A stretch of DNA of 64,000 bases, from NCBI GenBank assembly GCA_014650475.1, contig BMVA01000012.1, forward strand, positions 205,597-269,596, given 5' to 3'. This document shows positions 9,232-18,644 of the stretch, one piece after another. This stretch comes from Streptomyces albogriseolus (GTDB lineage: Bacteria; Actinomycetota; Actinomycetes; Streptomycetales; Streptomycetaceae). A program made the position numbers and the translations under genes. Under the pieces are notes generated by a model that worked only from the letters and a program-made list of their open reading frames with translations, searched no databases and was not told where the DNA came from. Positions within the stretch are counted from its first letter, which is position 1, and every line of letters starts with the position of its first letter.

Positions 9232-10383
9232 TCACCGGACCGCCGGCTCGCGGGGTGATCCCTCGGGCCAGACGCCCGTGCGCAGCAGGGAGTCGATGGC
9301 CTCCGCGTACGGCGTCACGTCCAGGCCCTGTCCGGCCAGCCAGGCGTCCGAGTAGTACTTGTCGAGGTAGCGGTCGCCCGGGTCGCACAGCAGTGTGACC
9401 ACGCTGCCCCGCCTGCCCTCCGCGGCCATCTCCGCCACGATCTTCAGCGCGCTCCACAGCCCGGTGCCGGTGGAACCGCCCGCCTTGCGGCCGATGACCC
9501 GCTCCAGGGCCCGTACGGCGGCGACGGCGGCCGCGTCGGGCACCTTCATCATCCGGTCGACGGCGCCGGGCACGAAGCTCGGCTCCATCCGGGGGCGTCC
9601 GATGCCCTCGATGCGGGAGGCGCTGTCGCAGGAGACGTCCGGGTCGCCGGTCGTCCAGCCCTGGAAGAAGCAGGAGTTCTCCGGGTCGGCGACGCAGATG
9701 CGGGTGTCGTACTGCATGTAGTGCACGTAGCGGGCGAGGGTCGCGGAGGTGCCGCCGGTGCCGGCGGTGGCGACGATCCACTCGGGCTGCGGGAACCGCT
9801 CCATCCGCAGCTGACGGAAGATCGACTCGGCGATGTTGTTGTTGCCGCGCCAGTCCGTGGCCCGTTCCGCGTAGGTGAACTGGTCCATGTAGTGGCCGCC
9901 GGTCTCCGCCGCCAGGGCGGCGGACGCCTCGTACATCGTGCGCGGGTCGTCCACGAAGTGGCAGCGGCCGCCGTGGAACTCGATCAGGCGGCACTTCTCG
10001 GCGCTCGTCGTACGCGGCATGACGGCGATGAAGGGCACGCCGATCAGCTTCGCGAAGTACGCCTCGGACACGGCGGTCGAGCCGCTGGACGCCTCGATCA
10101 CCGGGCGGCCCGGACGGATCCAGCCGTTGCACAGGCCGTACAGGAACAGCGAGCGGGCCAGCCGGTGCTTGAGGCTGCCGGTGGGGTGGGTCGACTCGTC
10201 CTTGAGGTAGAGGTCGATGCCCCACCGCTCGGGCAGCGGGAAGAGCAGCAGATGGGTGTCGGCCGAGCGGTTGGCGTCGGCCTGCACCCGGCGCACGGCC
10301 TCTTTCAGCCAGGCACGGTAGGCGGGGTCGCTGCGGTCGACGTCGGGAGTGGCGCCGGTCGGGGTCTGTTGGGGAGTGCTCAC
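9232..10383 (-). CDS. PLP-dependent cysteine synthase/desulfhydrase family enzyme (Cds1-like)
   Basis: A 383-residue fold-type II PLP enzyme. The PLP lysine is in [13 protein letters not shown], the phosphate-binding loop is [11 protein letters not shown] and the substrate loop resembles [13 protein letters not shown]. These match the actinobacterial Cds1 group (mycobacterial Rv3684), a cysteine desulfhydrase releasing sulfide, pyruvate and ammonia, more closely than CysK. Family databases label it cysteine synthase, so the direction of chemistry is uncertain. GTG 10383 has a strong AAGGAG site; a TATGAT -10 lies about 50 bases upstream. It stands alone, convergent with the DeoR gene. Confidence 0.85.
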   Translation of the reverse strand: MSTPQQTPTGATPDVDRSDPAYRAWLKEAVRRVQADANRSADTHLLLFPLPERWGIDLYLKDESTHPTGSLKHRLARSLFLYGLCNGWIRPGRPVIEASSGSTAVSEAYFAKLIGVPFIAVMPRTTSAEKCRLIEFHGGRCHFVDDPRTMYEASAALAAETGGHYMDQFTYAERATDWRGNNNIAESIFRQLRMERFPQPEWIVATAGTGGTSATLARYVHYMQYDTRICVADPENSCFFQGWTTGDPDVSCDSASRIEGIGRPRMEPSFVPGAVDRMMKVPDAAAVAAVRALERVIGRKAGGSTGTGLWSALKIVAEMAAEGRRGSVVTLLCDPGDRYLDKYYSDAWLAGQGLDVTPYAEAIDSLLRTGVWPEGSPREPAVR

Positions 10384-10706
10384 GACTGGGCTCCTTACAC
10401 TGAGCGCCGACGGCGTCCAGCGCGGCCGACACTCCGATCATAAGCACCTCGCGCACCACCTCTCACCTGCATAAACACATCTTTGGTGGCCTGAAAGCAA
10501 GTGCTGGGGCGGCGGGGGCGCGCGGGTGGGGGCGCATGGACGCGAGTGCCCCCCGCGCTCCGGCCGGCGGGGGCGCGGGCTCTGGTGCTCGGCGGCGGGT
10601 GCGGGCAGACTGCACCGGCGGGAGCAGGGGCACACTGGTTCTGGACAGTGGCCGGCCCGCGCAGCGCGGGCCGGTACACCGACGCGCACAGAGGGGGCGG
10701 GTGGCA
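10384..10706. promoter_or_regulatory. Divergent intergenic region between Cds1-like gene and small unknown
   Basis: About 320 bases. TATGAT on the reverse strand (10442 to 10437) is a plausible -10 for the cysteine-enzyme gene with a leader near 45 bases. The stretch 10461-10500 is unusually AT-rich for this genome (CATAAACACATCTTTGG) and may hold a protein-binding site. A GC hairpin with 11-base arms lies at 10652-10674, just upstream of the gene starting at 10707, and could act as an attenuator or the end of an upstream transcript. No gene was found here. Confidence 0.35.
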
Positions 10707-11030
10707 ATGGCGGAGCCGGAGTTCAAGGCCACGGGCGTGCGGATCGGCCGGCGGCTGCGGTCGCTCACCCGGGCCGGACAGGTCCGGATCAGCGACGGGC
10801 GGCTGGAGTTGCTCACCAGCTACGGCACCGAGATAGACAGCGCGCCGGTGCAGGCCGTGCGGGCCACGCGGCCCTGGTTCGCACCCGACGGCCGGGCGCT
10901 GGCCGACCTCAACGGCCACCGGTACCTGCTGACCCTCGGGGACCACGACCCGGCGCCCGGGGAGCCCGGCCCGCCCGCGGCCCGCCGATTCATCGAGGCC
11001 GTCCGCCGGGCGGCGGGGCGCGGCGCCTGA
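10707..11030 (+). CDS. Small conserved hypothetical protein
   Basis: A 107-residue soluble protein beginning MAEPEFKATGVRIGRRL. It has an alternating hydrophobic/charged beta-rich pattern (GQVRISDGRLELLTSYGTEID, HRYLLTLGDHD) and ends in a short helix. No family, catalytic motif or membrane segment was recognised. ATG 10707 was preferred over in-frame GTG 10701 because the GAGGGGGCGGG run ends about seven bases before it. Codon use matches its neighbours. Confidence 0.65.
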   Translation: MAEPEFKATGVRIGRRLRSLTRAGQVRISDGRLELLTSYGTEIDSAPVQAVRATRPWFAPDGRALADLNGHRYLLTLGDHDPAPGEPGPPAARRFIEAVRRAAGRGA

Positions 11031-11213
11031 GATGTCCGTGAGTTGCGCCACATCCTCCGCTGGGTCACGCTGTTCTCACGTCACTCTGGGTTTACCGGCG
11101 ATAACGCTGCGAACCAGCCCGCCGGCCACGACAGCAGGCGGCAGCGTCACGCAGGCGCCCTGCTGGATCCGTACTCCGTGTTCTTCCGGACCTCACGTCG
11201 GGGAGTCGCAGCC

Positions 11214-11756
11214 GTGATCAGTCACCCAAGCAGGCACTGCACGGTGGAGCTCCAAGCCCTGCCGTCGCGGATCGGCCAGGTCCGCAGAATCGTCTCTGCG
11301 CAGTTGCGCTACTGGCACATGGATGTCCTGATAGACCGGGCCTCGCTCGGTGTGACGGAGCTGTTGTCCAACGTCCACCGGCATGCCCAGCCCGACAAGA
11401 CGTGCACCGTGGAGATCGAACTGCTCCTCGACCGGCTGAAGGTGTCGGTGCACGACCACGATCCGCGGCTGCCGGTCGTCGCGGACGCCGGACCGCTCGC
11501 CACCTGTGGCCGCGGACTGGCGATGGTGGCCGCCATGAGCGAGAGCTGGGGCGTGCTGCCGGACGACCCGGGCAAGGTCGTGTGGTTCACCTTGCCGACG
11601 CCCTCGGCGGCCGAACCGGCGGCCTGGGACCGGCGCCCGCACCTCACGGCCGCCGCACCGGACCGGCCACGGTTCACGGAGGTCGCGCTCGGCGACCACG
11701 TGGCCGGGGTCCACCGGCCCGAACCCGCTCCCGCCCGGTCCGCCGTTCCGGGCTGA
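11214..11756 (+). CDS. Anti-sigma-like ATP-binding protein (HATPase_c_2, RsbW/SpoIIAB type)
   Basis: A 180-residue protein with a GHKL ATPase fold: N-box GVTELLSNVHRHA, G1-like VHDHDPRLPVV and G2-like GRGLAMVAAMSESWG. This is the stand-alone serine-kinase/anti-sigma regulator class that is greatly expanded in Streptomyces; such proteins bind sigma factors or phosphorylate anti-anti-sigma factors. No sigma or STAS partner gene adjoins it, so the partner is unknown. The last 40 residues are Pro/Ala-rich. GTG 11214 has a GGGGAG site nine bases upstream. A strong bidirectional terminator follows. Confidence 0.85.
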   Translation: MISHPSRHCTVELQALPSRIGQVRRIVSAQLRYWHMDVLIDRASLGVTELLSNVHRHAQPDKTCTVEIELLLDRLKVSVHDHDPRLPVVADAGPLATCGRGLAMVAAMSESWGVLPDDPGKVVWFTLPTPSAAEPAAWDRRPHLTAAAPDRPRFTEVALGDHVAGVHRPEPAPARSAVPG

Positions 11757-11787
11757 CCGGGCGGTGACACAACTAGGCGCCACCGAC

Positions 11788-11832
11788 GGGCGCGGTGTCC
11801 GGCGGACCTCCTGTCCGCCGGACACCGCGCCC
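11788..11832. terminator. 20-bp perfect hairpin between convergent genes
   Basis: Arms at 11788-11807 and 11813-11832 pair perfectly over 20 bases with a CTCCT loop. It lies 32 bases after the anti-sigma-like gene and 24 bases after the convergent amidase gene, so it should terminate both. No U-tract follows, as usual in Streptomyces. Confidence 0.85.
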
Positions 11833-11855
11833 CGGCCGGCTGCCTCATGCGGCGG

Positions 11856-14018
11856 CTACCTGATGTAGACCAGACCGTCCGTGGTGATGGTGGGCCGGCC
11901 GCTGGTGCCGACGACCACGATCTTCACGGTGTGCTGGGCGTTGGCCGTCCAGGTCTTCGTCCAGATCGCCTGCCGGTAGCTCGTGGCCGTCGACCTCAGG
12001 TCCACCGTGGCGGCCTTGACACCGTCGACGTACACGTACGCCTGCCCCGAACTCGACGCCCGGGAGACCACCCAGGCCGCCGAGCGTCCGGTGAACGTCC
12101 AGCTCAGGCTGGCGCCCTTGGAGGCGCTGGAGTACGACCTGCCGCCGAGGTAGCCGGTGGAGCTGCGCGTGCTCCAGGTGCCCGTCCGGACCGCCGCGCT
12201 CTCCTGGAGGATCACCGGGGTGTAGGTGGCCGCCGCGTCGCGGTAGTTGCCGGCGTAGTCGTACGCCCGCATCGACCAGGTGGATGCGGTGCCCGGCCTC
12301 GCGGTCCGGCTGGACAGGTAGGCGGCCGCGCTGAACGTGGCGGTCTGCGGGGCCAGCAACTGCACCTGGCGCAGGGCCTGGTCGTCGGTCGCCTTCCAGC
12401 GCAGGGTGACCGGGACGGACCCGGTGTACACGGTGCCGGCACGCAGGCCGAGCGTCGGCGTGGCGGTGAACACCGGCGCGGTCGTCTCCGCCACGACGGT
12501 CAGCGCGTCGGTGGTCGAGACGGCGCCGGACTGGTGCGTGGCGCGCACGCTCACGGTGTGGCTTCCGGGGGTGAGGGTGATGCGCTTGGCGTAGCCGGCG
12601 CCGGAGGTGCCGGCGACGGACTGGCCGTCGACGAGCACGTCGTACCTCTTGATCAGCGCCGCCGGTGTGGTGGCCGACCAGCGCACCACCGGCGTGCCCT
12701 TGGTGTAGTACGTCGAGCCCTTGGCGGTCGCGTCGGTGAGGGACACGATCCGCAGCCCGTCGACGGGGCCCGCGGCCCAGGTGCGGACGGTCGGCAGCTG
12801 GGCGTACAGGGCGTCGCCCGGGCACTGGGTGTTGAAGCCGTCGCGGTGCCCGGACACCCGGTGGAACGTGTACTGCTCGCCCGCGGTGAAGGCGGTGTTG
12901 AAGTAGTTGGTCTGCGTCGCGCCGGCGGTGAGCATCACGGAGCCCGCCGGGTCGGCGCCGTACTGGCCGAGCTTCCAGGCCGTCACGCGCGCCACGGACG
13001 CCAGGGCGGCGTCGGAGGCGGCGCCGGTGCCGTGCGTGCCGAGGACGGCGATGCCGGCGGACTCACGGTTGAAGCCGTAGGTGTGGGCGCCGAGCACGGG
13101 CCGGTCGATGCCGCCCTTGCGGCCCTCGAAGACCGTGCCGCACTTGTCGACGAGGAAGTTGTAGCCGACGTCGTTCCACCCGTTGACCTCGGTGTGGTAC
13201 GCGTAGATGCCCCGCACGATCGCCGCCGACTCCGCGCAGTCGTAGTCGTTGGCGCCGTCGGTGTGGTGCACGAACACCGCCTTCACCTCGGCGTTGTACT
13301 CCGACGGGTCGGGGCTCTTCGACTCGTCCGCGCCCCAGTCGGCACGCGAGGTGACGGGCGGCTGCGGCATCGTGGACGGCGGCGCGGTGGGCTCCGGCGA
13401 CGGGGACGGGGACGGCGACTCCTCCACGGCGAACGCGGCCGGCTCGGGCGCGTCGACGCGCGTCTCGGCCTCGGTCACCACGCCCGGGTCGACCAGGTTC
13501 ACCTCCAGGCCCTTGGGCAGCGCGGCGGTGGTGCCGTCCTCGTGGACGACGCGGGCCTCCACACCGTCGGAGGGTCCGACCCACAGCGGCTGGGACGCGC
13601 CGCGCATGCCGGCCTCGGCCTCCTCCGGCGGGGCGGCGTTCAGCTCCAGGTCCTGCCAGGTCCCCCACTCGCCCGTCTCCAGGCCTCGGGTGCGCACCTG
13701 CGCGGTGCCCTCCAGCGGCTTCAGCGCCCCGGTCCAGGAGACGCCGACCAGCGAGAACTGCTCCGTCTCGGTGCGGGGCAGCTTGCGCTCGCCGGCCGCG
13801 GTGCCCTTCAGGGCCAGGCCGTAGACCTCGACCGGCCGCCGCTCCTGCCCGGGGGCGCCGGAACCGCCGGACGGGCTGGCCGTGGCGTAGGTGACGACGC
13901 CCCCTCCCCCGATGAGCACGGCGCCGAGCGTCAGCCACGCCCGGCGTCTCATGCTCAGCGGTCTGTACGCGTGCGACACGGCACGACGCCGGCTACGACG
14001 GCTCAAAGAGATCCCCAC
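11856..14018 (-). CDS. Secreted N-acetylmuramoyl-L-alanine amidase (PGRP domain) with Ig-like modules
   Basis: About 720 residues. A basic N-terminus with a twin-arginine-like run (SRRSRRRAV) precedes a hydrophobic core (LTLGAVLIGGGGVV), indicating export. A 170-residue N-terminal region and a Ser/Pro linker (SPSPSPEP) lead to a PGRP/amidase domain opening with SRADWGAD; zinc ligands are expected in VFVHHTDG and in SGHRDGFNTQCPGD. Two Ig/Fn3-like repeats and a C-terminal beta-sandwich follow. It should cut the peptidoglycan lactyl amide bond outside the cell. The start is uncertain: GTG 14054, GTG 14018 and ATG 13952 are in frame and none has a clear ribosome site. Confidence 0.88.
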   Translation of the reverse strand: MGISLSRRSRRRAVSHAYRPLSMRRRAWLTLGAVLIGGGGVVTYATASPSGGSGAPGQERRPVEVYGLALKGTAAGERKLPRTETEQFSLVGVSWTGALKPLEGTAQVRTRGLETGEWGTWQDLELNAAPPEEAEAGMRGASQPLWVGPSDGVEARVVHEDGTTAALPKGLEVNLVDPGVVTEAETRVDAPEPAAFAVEESPSPSPSPEPTAPPSTMPQPPVTSRADWGADESKSPDPSEYNAEVKAVFVHHTDGANDYDCAESAAIVRGIYAYHTEVNGWNDVGYNFLVDKCGTVFEGRKGGIDRPVLGAHTYGFNRESAGIAVLGTHGTGAASDAALASVARVTAWKLGQYGADPAGSVMLTAGATQTNYFNTAFTAGEQYTFHRVSGHRDGFNTQCPGDALYAQLPTVRTWAAGPVDGLRIVSLTDATAKGSTYYTKGTPVVRWSATTPAALIKRYDVLVDGQSVAGTSGAGYAKRITLTPGSHTVSVRATHQSGAVSTTDALTVVAETTAPVFTATPTLGLRAGTVYTGSVPVTLRWKATDDQALRQVQLLAPQTATFSAAAYLSSRTARPGTASTWSMRAYDYAGNYRDAAATYTPVILQESAAVRTGTWSTRSSTGYLGGRSYSSASKGASLSWTFTGRSAAWVVSRASSSGQAYVYVDGVKAATVDLRSTATSYRQAIWTKTWTANAQHTVKIVVVGTSGRPTITTDGLVYIR

Positions 14019-14183
14019 CCTGAGAAGCGGCCCGTACGGGCCGACGGAAGTCACGGCCGTCGCACGGGATTCGTCCGCCTCGTACGACGCCTCACCTCTC
14101 CAGCGCCGCCCGTGCCCCGTCCGTCACAGGGTGGGATGGTGATATGGATCACTTGTGCGGGCCGGGGGCCTCGCGGGGGCCTC

Positions 14184-14450
14184 TCAGCCGCGTCGTCCGA
14201 ACTCCTCCTCCAGGACCGACAGACGGCGCCAGTACTCGTCCTCGTCGATCTCGCCGGAGGCGAAGCGGCGGCCGAGGACGGCGAGCGGCGAGTCGTCGCG
14301 GGCGGCGGGTCCGTGCGGGCCGCGGCGGCCGCGCCACCCCGTGCGGCGCAGCAGGGTGATGCCGAACCCCACGACGAGGGCCCAGAACAGGGGGAAGAGC
14401 AGGATCCACGGGCCGGGCCCGCCGTCACCGAAGTGCGCCAGGGTCTGCAT
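14184..14450 (-). CDS. Small SHOCT-domain membrane protein
   Basis: An 88-residue protein with one hydrophobic segment (WILLFPLFWALVVGFGITLL), a basic linker and a C-terminal SHOCT motif (LGRRFASGEIDEDEYWRRL). SHOCT is a short oligomerisation-type domain found at the ends of many small bacterial membrane proteins; no specific role is known. ATG 14450 has GAGGAG eleven bases upstream. The gene is not tightly linked to either neighbour. Confidence 0.85.
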   Translation of the reverse strand: MQTLAHFGDGGPGPWILLFPLFWALVVGFGITLLRRTGWRGRRGPHGPAARDDSPLAVLGRRFASGEIDEDEYWRRLSVLEEEFGRRG

Positions 14451-14613
14451 GATCGTTCAACTCCTCGGGTGCGGTGTCCCGTCGCCCCTCGGCGACACTT
14501 CGAGACTCGCTCCGAAGAGGGGGTCCGGTCGTCGTGCGGCCGGCGGCAGCCGGCGTACCACCCGGGGAGTACGCGGATGGTGCGCGGCTGCTCCCGCGAC
14601 CCGGTTCAGCCGG

Positions 14614-15033
14614 TCAGCCGGTCTGGTCGCTGTCCTTCATCGCGCCCCAGCCGTGCCACCGCTCGACCTCGACCCAGGCGCTGACGCGGCGGCGCTCACG
14701 GTCGGGGTACGCGTCGCCGCCGTAGTGGCGGGAGAGGCGGTCGATGTCGGCGAGGTCCTCGTCGTCGCGCATCTCGGTGACCCGGCCGATCAGGGTGACG
14801 TGGGTGTACCAGTTGTCCGCGTCGAGGACGGTGAGGGTGACGCGCGGGTCGCGGCGGAGGTGGCGCAGACGGACCCGTCCCTCGTCGAGGTTGACCAGGA
14901 CGCGGCCGTCCTCCCAGAGGTACCAGGTGGGGGTGGAGACGGGCGAGCCGTCGGAGCGGAGGGTGGCCATCACGCACGGGTTGGGCTTGCGCAGCAGCGC
15001 CTCGGCCTCCGGCGGCAGTGGGGGCTTGGACAC
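14614..15033 (-). CDS. PPOX-class F420/FMN-dependent oxidoreductase
   Basis: A 139-residue split-barrel protein of the pyridoxamine-phosphate-oxidase superfamily: MATLRSDGSPVSTPTWYLW at residues 22-40, VRLRHLRRDPRVTLTV and the terminal ARG/ERWHGWG region. The size and motifs fit the actinobacterial PPOX class that uses F420 or FMN to reduce small molecules. GTG 15033 has a GAGGAG site. It lies 48 bases downstream of the dehydrogenase gene and may be co-transcribed with it. Confidence 0.82.
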   Translation of the reverse strand: MSKPPLPPEAEALLRKPNPCVMATLRSDGSPVSTPTWYLWEDGRVLVNLDEGRVRLRHLRRDPRVTLTVLDADNWYTHVTLIGRVTEMRDDEDLADIDRLSRHYGGDAYPDRERRRVSAWVEVERWHGWGAMKDSDQTG

Positions 15034-15081
15034 GTGAACTCCTCGTTGTGCGGGGGGGATCGGGGGAGGTGGTGCAGGCGG

Positions 15082-15978
15082 TCAGGTGGCGGACGCGGGA
15101 CCGTCGTCGAAGCTCGCGTAGTAGGCGGCGGCCATGTCCTCGTCGCCGTGCCCCTGGGCGGCGGCCCGCTCCAGACGGCGGGCGCTCGCGGCGGCGACGT
15201 CGAGGCGGGCGCCGTGGCGCTCACCGGCCCACACGATGAGTCCGGCGTCCTTGGCGGCGGTCTTCACCGCGAACTGGGCCGGGGACAGCCGCTCCTCGAG
15301 GATCAGCCGCGCCTTGGCGTGCAGATAGCCCATGTCGAGCGGTCCGCCGGCGATGAGGCCGAAGAAGTCGTCCGGTGCGACGTCGAGGGCTCGGGCCAGC
15401 GCGAGCGTCTCGCCCGCGGCGGCGGTGGCCGCGAGCACCCAGCTGTTGGCGACGAGCTTCAGCCGGGTGGCGCTCGCCGCGGCGCCGTCCTCGCCGGTCC
15501 ACACGGTGCGGGCGCCCACCGCGTCGAACACCGGGGCCACCGTGTCCCGGCCCTCGGCGGGGCCGGCGGCGAGCACGGTGAGCTGCCCGTCCTCGGCGGG
15601 CTTGCGGGTGCCGAGAACCGGCGCGTCGTAGAAGCGCAGGCCGTGGTCGCGGGCGAAGGCGGCCATCTCGGCGACGTCCTCGATGCCGCTGGTGGTGCAC
15701 TGCGCCCAGACGGCTCCGCGGGGGAGCGCCGGGGCGGCGGCGCGCATGGTCTCCAGGGTCGCGGGGCCGTCGTACAGCATGGTGAGGACCACGTCGGCGG
15801 ACTCGACCGCCTCGGCGGGGGCGCCGGCGACGTGGGCGCCGGCGGCGGCGAGCGGGTCCGCCTTGGCGCGGGTGCGGTTCCACGCGCGGACGGTGTGTCC
15901 CGCCCTCAGGAGATTGCGGGCCATCGCGGCGCCCATGATGCCGGTGCCCAGGACGGTGACGGTGAGCGTGTCGGTCAT
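15082..15978 (-). CDS. NAD(P)-dependent oxidoreductase, beta-hydroxyacid dehydrogenase type
   Basis: A 298-residue enzyme with an N-terminal Rossmann motif VLGTGIMGAAMARNLLRAG, the substrate loop around DAPVLGTRKPAEDGQL, and the catalytic-lysine helix RLKLVANSWV near residue 170. These are hallmarks of 3-hydroxyisobutyrate dehydrogenase and related beta-hydroxyacid or imine reductases. The usual DAPVSGG serine is replaced by DAPVLGT, which suggests a different substrate from valine breakdown. ATG 15978 has a GGAAGG site. It sits 32 bases after the ROK repressor gene, in the same direction, so the repressor may control it. Confidence 0.88.
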   Translation of the reverse strand: MTDTLTVTVLGTGIMGAAMARNLLRAGHTVRAWNRTRAKADPLAAAGAHVAGAPAEAVESADVVLTMLYDGPATLETMRAAAPALPRGAVWAQCTTSGIEDVAEMAAFARDHGLRFYDAPVLGTRKPAEDGQLTVLAAGPAEGRDTVAPVFDAVGARTVWTGEDGAAASATRLKLVANSWVLAATAAAGETLALARALDVAPDDFFGLIAGGPLDMGYLHAKARLILEERLSPAQFAVKTAAKDAGLIVWAGERHGARLDVAAASARRLERAAAQGHGDEDMAAAYYASFDDGPASAT

Positions 15979-16010
15979 ACGGTCGGCCTTCCGTCGTGCG
16001 GTCGTCGTCC

Positions 16011-17249
16011 TTACGCCAGTGCCCCGAGAGGATCGTCCAGCACCGGCTGCCAGGCCAGCTCCGCCGCCCCGACCAGACTGTTGTGGTCCAGCGTGCAGGC
16101 GAGGATCGGCACCCCGCCACTGCGGCCCCACAGGCTGCGGTCGGCGACGACGGCCCGCAGCCGGTCGGGGTCGGCCTCCAGGAGGGTGCGGTGCAGGCCG
16201 CCGAGGATGATCCGGTCGGGGTTGAGGATGTTGACCAGCCCGGCCAGTCCGAGGCCGAGCCGGTCGATGAGCTGTTCGGTGGCGGTGCGCACCCGCGGGT
16301 CGCCGTACTGGCCGCGGATCAGGTCGTCGGCCTGCTTCAGCAGCGACATCTCCGGGCCCGGCTCGCGGCCGGCCGCGGTGAGCAGGGCCAGCGGGTCCGC
16401 CTCGACGTCGAGACAGCCCCGGCTGCCGCAGTGGCAGGGGCGGCCGTCGGGGTTGACGCCGAGGTGGCCGACCTCCAGGGCGAGGCCCGAACTGCCGGTG
16501 TGCAGGCGGCCGTCGAGGACCAGCGCGCCGCCGACGCCGCGGTGGCCGGTGGCCACGCACAGCAGGTCGCGCGCGCCCCGCCCGGCGCCGTGCCGGTGTT
16601 CGGCGAGGGCGGCGAGGTTGACGTCGTTGGCGGCGAAGGCGGGTCCGTCGAGGCCGGCGGCGCGCACCTGCTCGGCGAAGATCTCCCGCACCGGGGCCCC
16701 GGCGGGCCAGGCCAGGTGCAGCGGGTTGAGCGCCAGCCCTTCCGGTTCGGCGACCGCCGACGGCACGGCGAGCCCGGCGCCCACGCAGCGCCGTCCGGTC
16801 TCCCGCAGCAGTTCCGCGCCGGCCGCGACGACGGAGCCCAGCACCTTCGCCGGGTCGGGGTCGACGACCTCGCAGCCGGGCGCGGTGGCGACGATCCGGC
16901 CGCCGAGCCCGACCAGGGCGGCGCGGAAGCCGTCGGCGTGGATCTGCGCGGCGAGCGCCACGGGGCCGTCCTCGGCGACGGACAGCCGGTGCGAGGGGCG
17001 TCCCTGGGAGCCGGCGGCCGCGCCGGGCCTGGCGTCCACCCGGATCAGTCCGAGCGCCTCCAGTTCGGCGGCCACCGCGCCGGCCGTGGCACGGGTGACG
17101 CCGAGCTCCGCGGTGAGCACCGCGCGGGTCGGGGCGCGTCCGGTGTGCACCAGCTCCAGCGCGGGTCCGAGCGCCCCCCGCCCCCGGTCCAGCCGCGTCC
17201 TCGAGGTGGTCCCTTCCCCCGCCGGCCGGGGGTCCGCCTTCCCGCTCAT
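16011..17249 (-). CDS. ROK-family transcriptional regulator
   Basis: A 412-residue repressor with an N-terminal winged helix (RAVLTAELGVTRATAGAVAAEL) and a ROK sugar-binding domain. The ROK zinc motif CHCGSRGCLD is intact near residue 280, and a nucleotide-phosphate loop-like ATGHRGVGGALV is present. Such NagC/XylR-type regulators bind operators and release them on sugar binding. It is followed by the dehydrogenase gene after 32 bases, a likely operon. ATG 17249 was chosen because coding periodicity continues upstream only in noise; the reading frame stays open far upstream without gene-like sequence. Confidence 0.9.
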   Translation of the reverse strand: MSGKADPRPAGEGTTSRTRLDRGRGALGPALELVHTGRAPTRAVLTAELGVTRATAGAVAAELEALGLIRVDARPGAAAGSQGRPSHRLSVAEDGPVALAAQIHADGFRAALVGLGGRIVATAPGCEVVDPDPAKVLGSVVAAGAELLRETGRRCVGAGLAVPSAVAEPEGLALNPLHLAWPAGAPVREIFAEQVRAAGLDGPAFAANDVNLAALAEHRHGAGRGARDLLCVATGHRGVGGALVLDGRLHTGSSGLALEVGHLGVNPDGRPCHCGSRGCLDVEADPLALLTAAGREPGPEMSLLKQADDLIRGQYGDPRVRTATEQLIDRLGLGLAGLVNILNPDRIILGGLHRTLLEADPDRLRAVVADRSLWGRSGGVPILACTLDHNSLVGAAELAWQPVLDDPLGALA

Positions 17250-17393
17250 GGGGGCGAGTCTCCCATGATCCGCAACGCTCGCGGACGACAGGCCGCCGAC
17301 GTGCGGGACCCCGGCGGGGCGTACGGGGCGCACGGGGCGTGTGCCCACGGCGGCCGCGCCCGTCCGCCGCGCCGGACCCGTCCGGGGCTCGGC

Positions 17394-17408
17394 TAGCCTG
17401 GCTGCACG
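17394..17408 (+). promoter_or_regulatory. -10 element for a near-leaderless transcript
   Basis: TAGCCT at 17394-17399 sits nine bases before the ATG at 17409, which lacks a ribosome site. The transcript start would fall within a few bases of the start codon. No clear -35 was seen. Confidence 0.4.
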
Positions 17409-18554
17409 ATGAACGACCGTATGACGACTCCCTGGGGCGAGCCGGTGCTGTCCCGCTTCCCCGAGGACCCGCGGGACAGGCTGCGCGCCTGGGACGCCTC
17501 CGACGAGTATCTCCTCAGGCATCTCGCCGAGCGGCGGACGCCGTTGTCCGGGACGGTCGTGGTGGTAGGCGACCGGTGGGGCGCGCTGGTCACGGCGCTG
17601 GCCGCGCACCGGCCGACGCAGATCACCGACTCCTGGCTCGGTCAGGAGGCGACCCGCGCCAACCTCGCCCGCAACGGCGTCGAGCCCGGCACGGTGCGGC
17701 TGCTGACCACGCAGGACGCCCCGCCGGAGCGGATCGACGTGCTGCTGGTGCGGGTGCCCAAGAGTTTGGCGCTGCTGGAGGACCAGCTGCTGCGGCTGGC
17801 GCCGTCGGTGCACGCGGACACGGTCGTGGCCGGCACGGGCATGGTGAAGGAGATCCACACCTCGACGCTGAAGCTGTTCGAGCGGATCCTCGGCCCGACC
17901 CGCACCTCCCTGGCGGAGAGGAAGGCCCGGCTGATCTTCTGCACGCCGGACCCGTCCCTGGTCCGCCCGCCGAACCCGTGGCCGTACCGCTACACGCTGC
18001 CCGGGGACGTCGGTGCCGTGTCGGGCCGTACGGTCGTCAACCACGCCGGGGTGTTCTGCGCGGACCGGCTCGACATCGGCACCCGCTTCTTCCTGCGCCA
18101 TCTGCCCGCCGGGCGGGACGGCGGCCGGGTGGTGGACCTGGGCTGCGGCAACGGCGTGGTGGGGACGGCGATGGCGCTGGCCGACCCGAAGGCCGAGGTG
18201 CTGTTCGTGGACGAGTCCTTCCAGGCGGTGGCGTCGGCGCAGGACACCTACCGGGCGAACGACGTGAGCGGGCAGGCCGAGTTCCGGGTCGGCGACGGTC
18301 TGACGGGCGTCCCGGCGGGCAGCGTCGACCTGGTGCTCAACAATCCGCCCTTCCACTCCCACCAGGCGACCACCGACGCCACGGCCTGGCGCATGTTCAC
18401 CGGCGCCCGCCGCACCCTGCGCCCGGGCGGCGAGCTCTGGGTGGTCGGCAACCGGCACCTCGGCCACCATGTGAGGCTGCGCCGCCTGTTCGGCAACAGC
18501 GAGGTGGTGGCGTCGGACCCGAAGTTCGTGATCCTCAGGGCCGTCCGCCGGTAG
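17409..18554 (+). CDS. RlmG/RsmC-type rRNA guanine-N2 methyltransferase
   Basis: A 381-residue protein with two methyltransferase-like halves. The N-terminal half is degenerate (VVVVGDRWGALVTALAA). The C-terminal half has a complete SAM site: motif I VVDLGCGNGVVGTAMA near residue 240 and the catalytic NNPPFHSH near 310, the N2-guanine signature shared by RsmC (16S G1207) and RlmG (23S G1835). The layout matches both; RlmG is somewhat more likely in actinobacteria. It acts on rRNA or the ribosomal subunit in the cytoplasm. Confidence 0.86.
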   Translation: MNDRMTTPWGEPVLSRFPEDPRDRLRAWDASDEYLLRHLAERRTPLSGTVVVVGDRWGALVTALAAHRPTQITDSWLGQEATRANLARNGVEPGTVRLLTTQDAPPERIDVLLVRVPKSLALLEDQLLRLAPSVHADTVVAGTGMVKEIHTSTLKLFERILGPTRTSLAERKARLIFCTPDPSLVRPPNPWPYRYTLPGDVGAVSGRTVVNHAGVFCADRLDIGTRFFLRHLPAGRDGGRVVDLGCGNGVVGTAMALADPKAEVLFVDESFQAVASAQDTYRANDVSGQAEFRVGDGLTGVPAGSVDLVLNNPPFHSHQATTDATAWRMFTGARRTLRPGGELWVVGNRHLGHHVRLRRLFGNSEVVASDPKFVILRAVRR

Positions 18555-18604
18555 GTCCTTCAGGGTGCGCCGCCCGCCGGAAGGCCGGCCCCGCTCCCCC
18601 TGCC

Positions 18605-18639
18605 TAAGCTGGCAGGAGGACACGCGCCGGCCGAGGAGG
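18605..18639 (+). promoter_or_regulatory. Promoter -10 and ribosome site for GH15 gene
   Basis: TAAGCT at 18605-18610 is a plausible -10, giving a leader of about 28 bases that contains a strong GAGGAGG at 18633-18639 six bases before ATG 18645. Confidence 0.45.
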
Positions 18640-18644
18640 CTGCG

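Noticed and set aside
9232-10383. Assignment of the PLP enzyme as biosynthetic cysteine synthase CysK
   Set aside because: Motifs and length fit the Cds1 desulfhydrase-like group better; the family label alone is not decisive, so it was left as Cds1-like.
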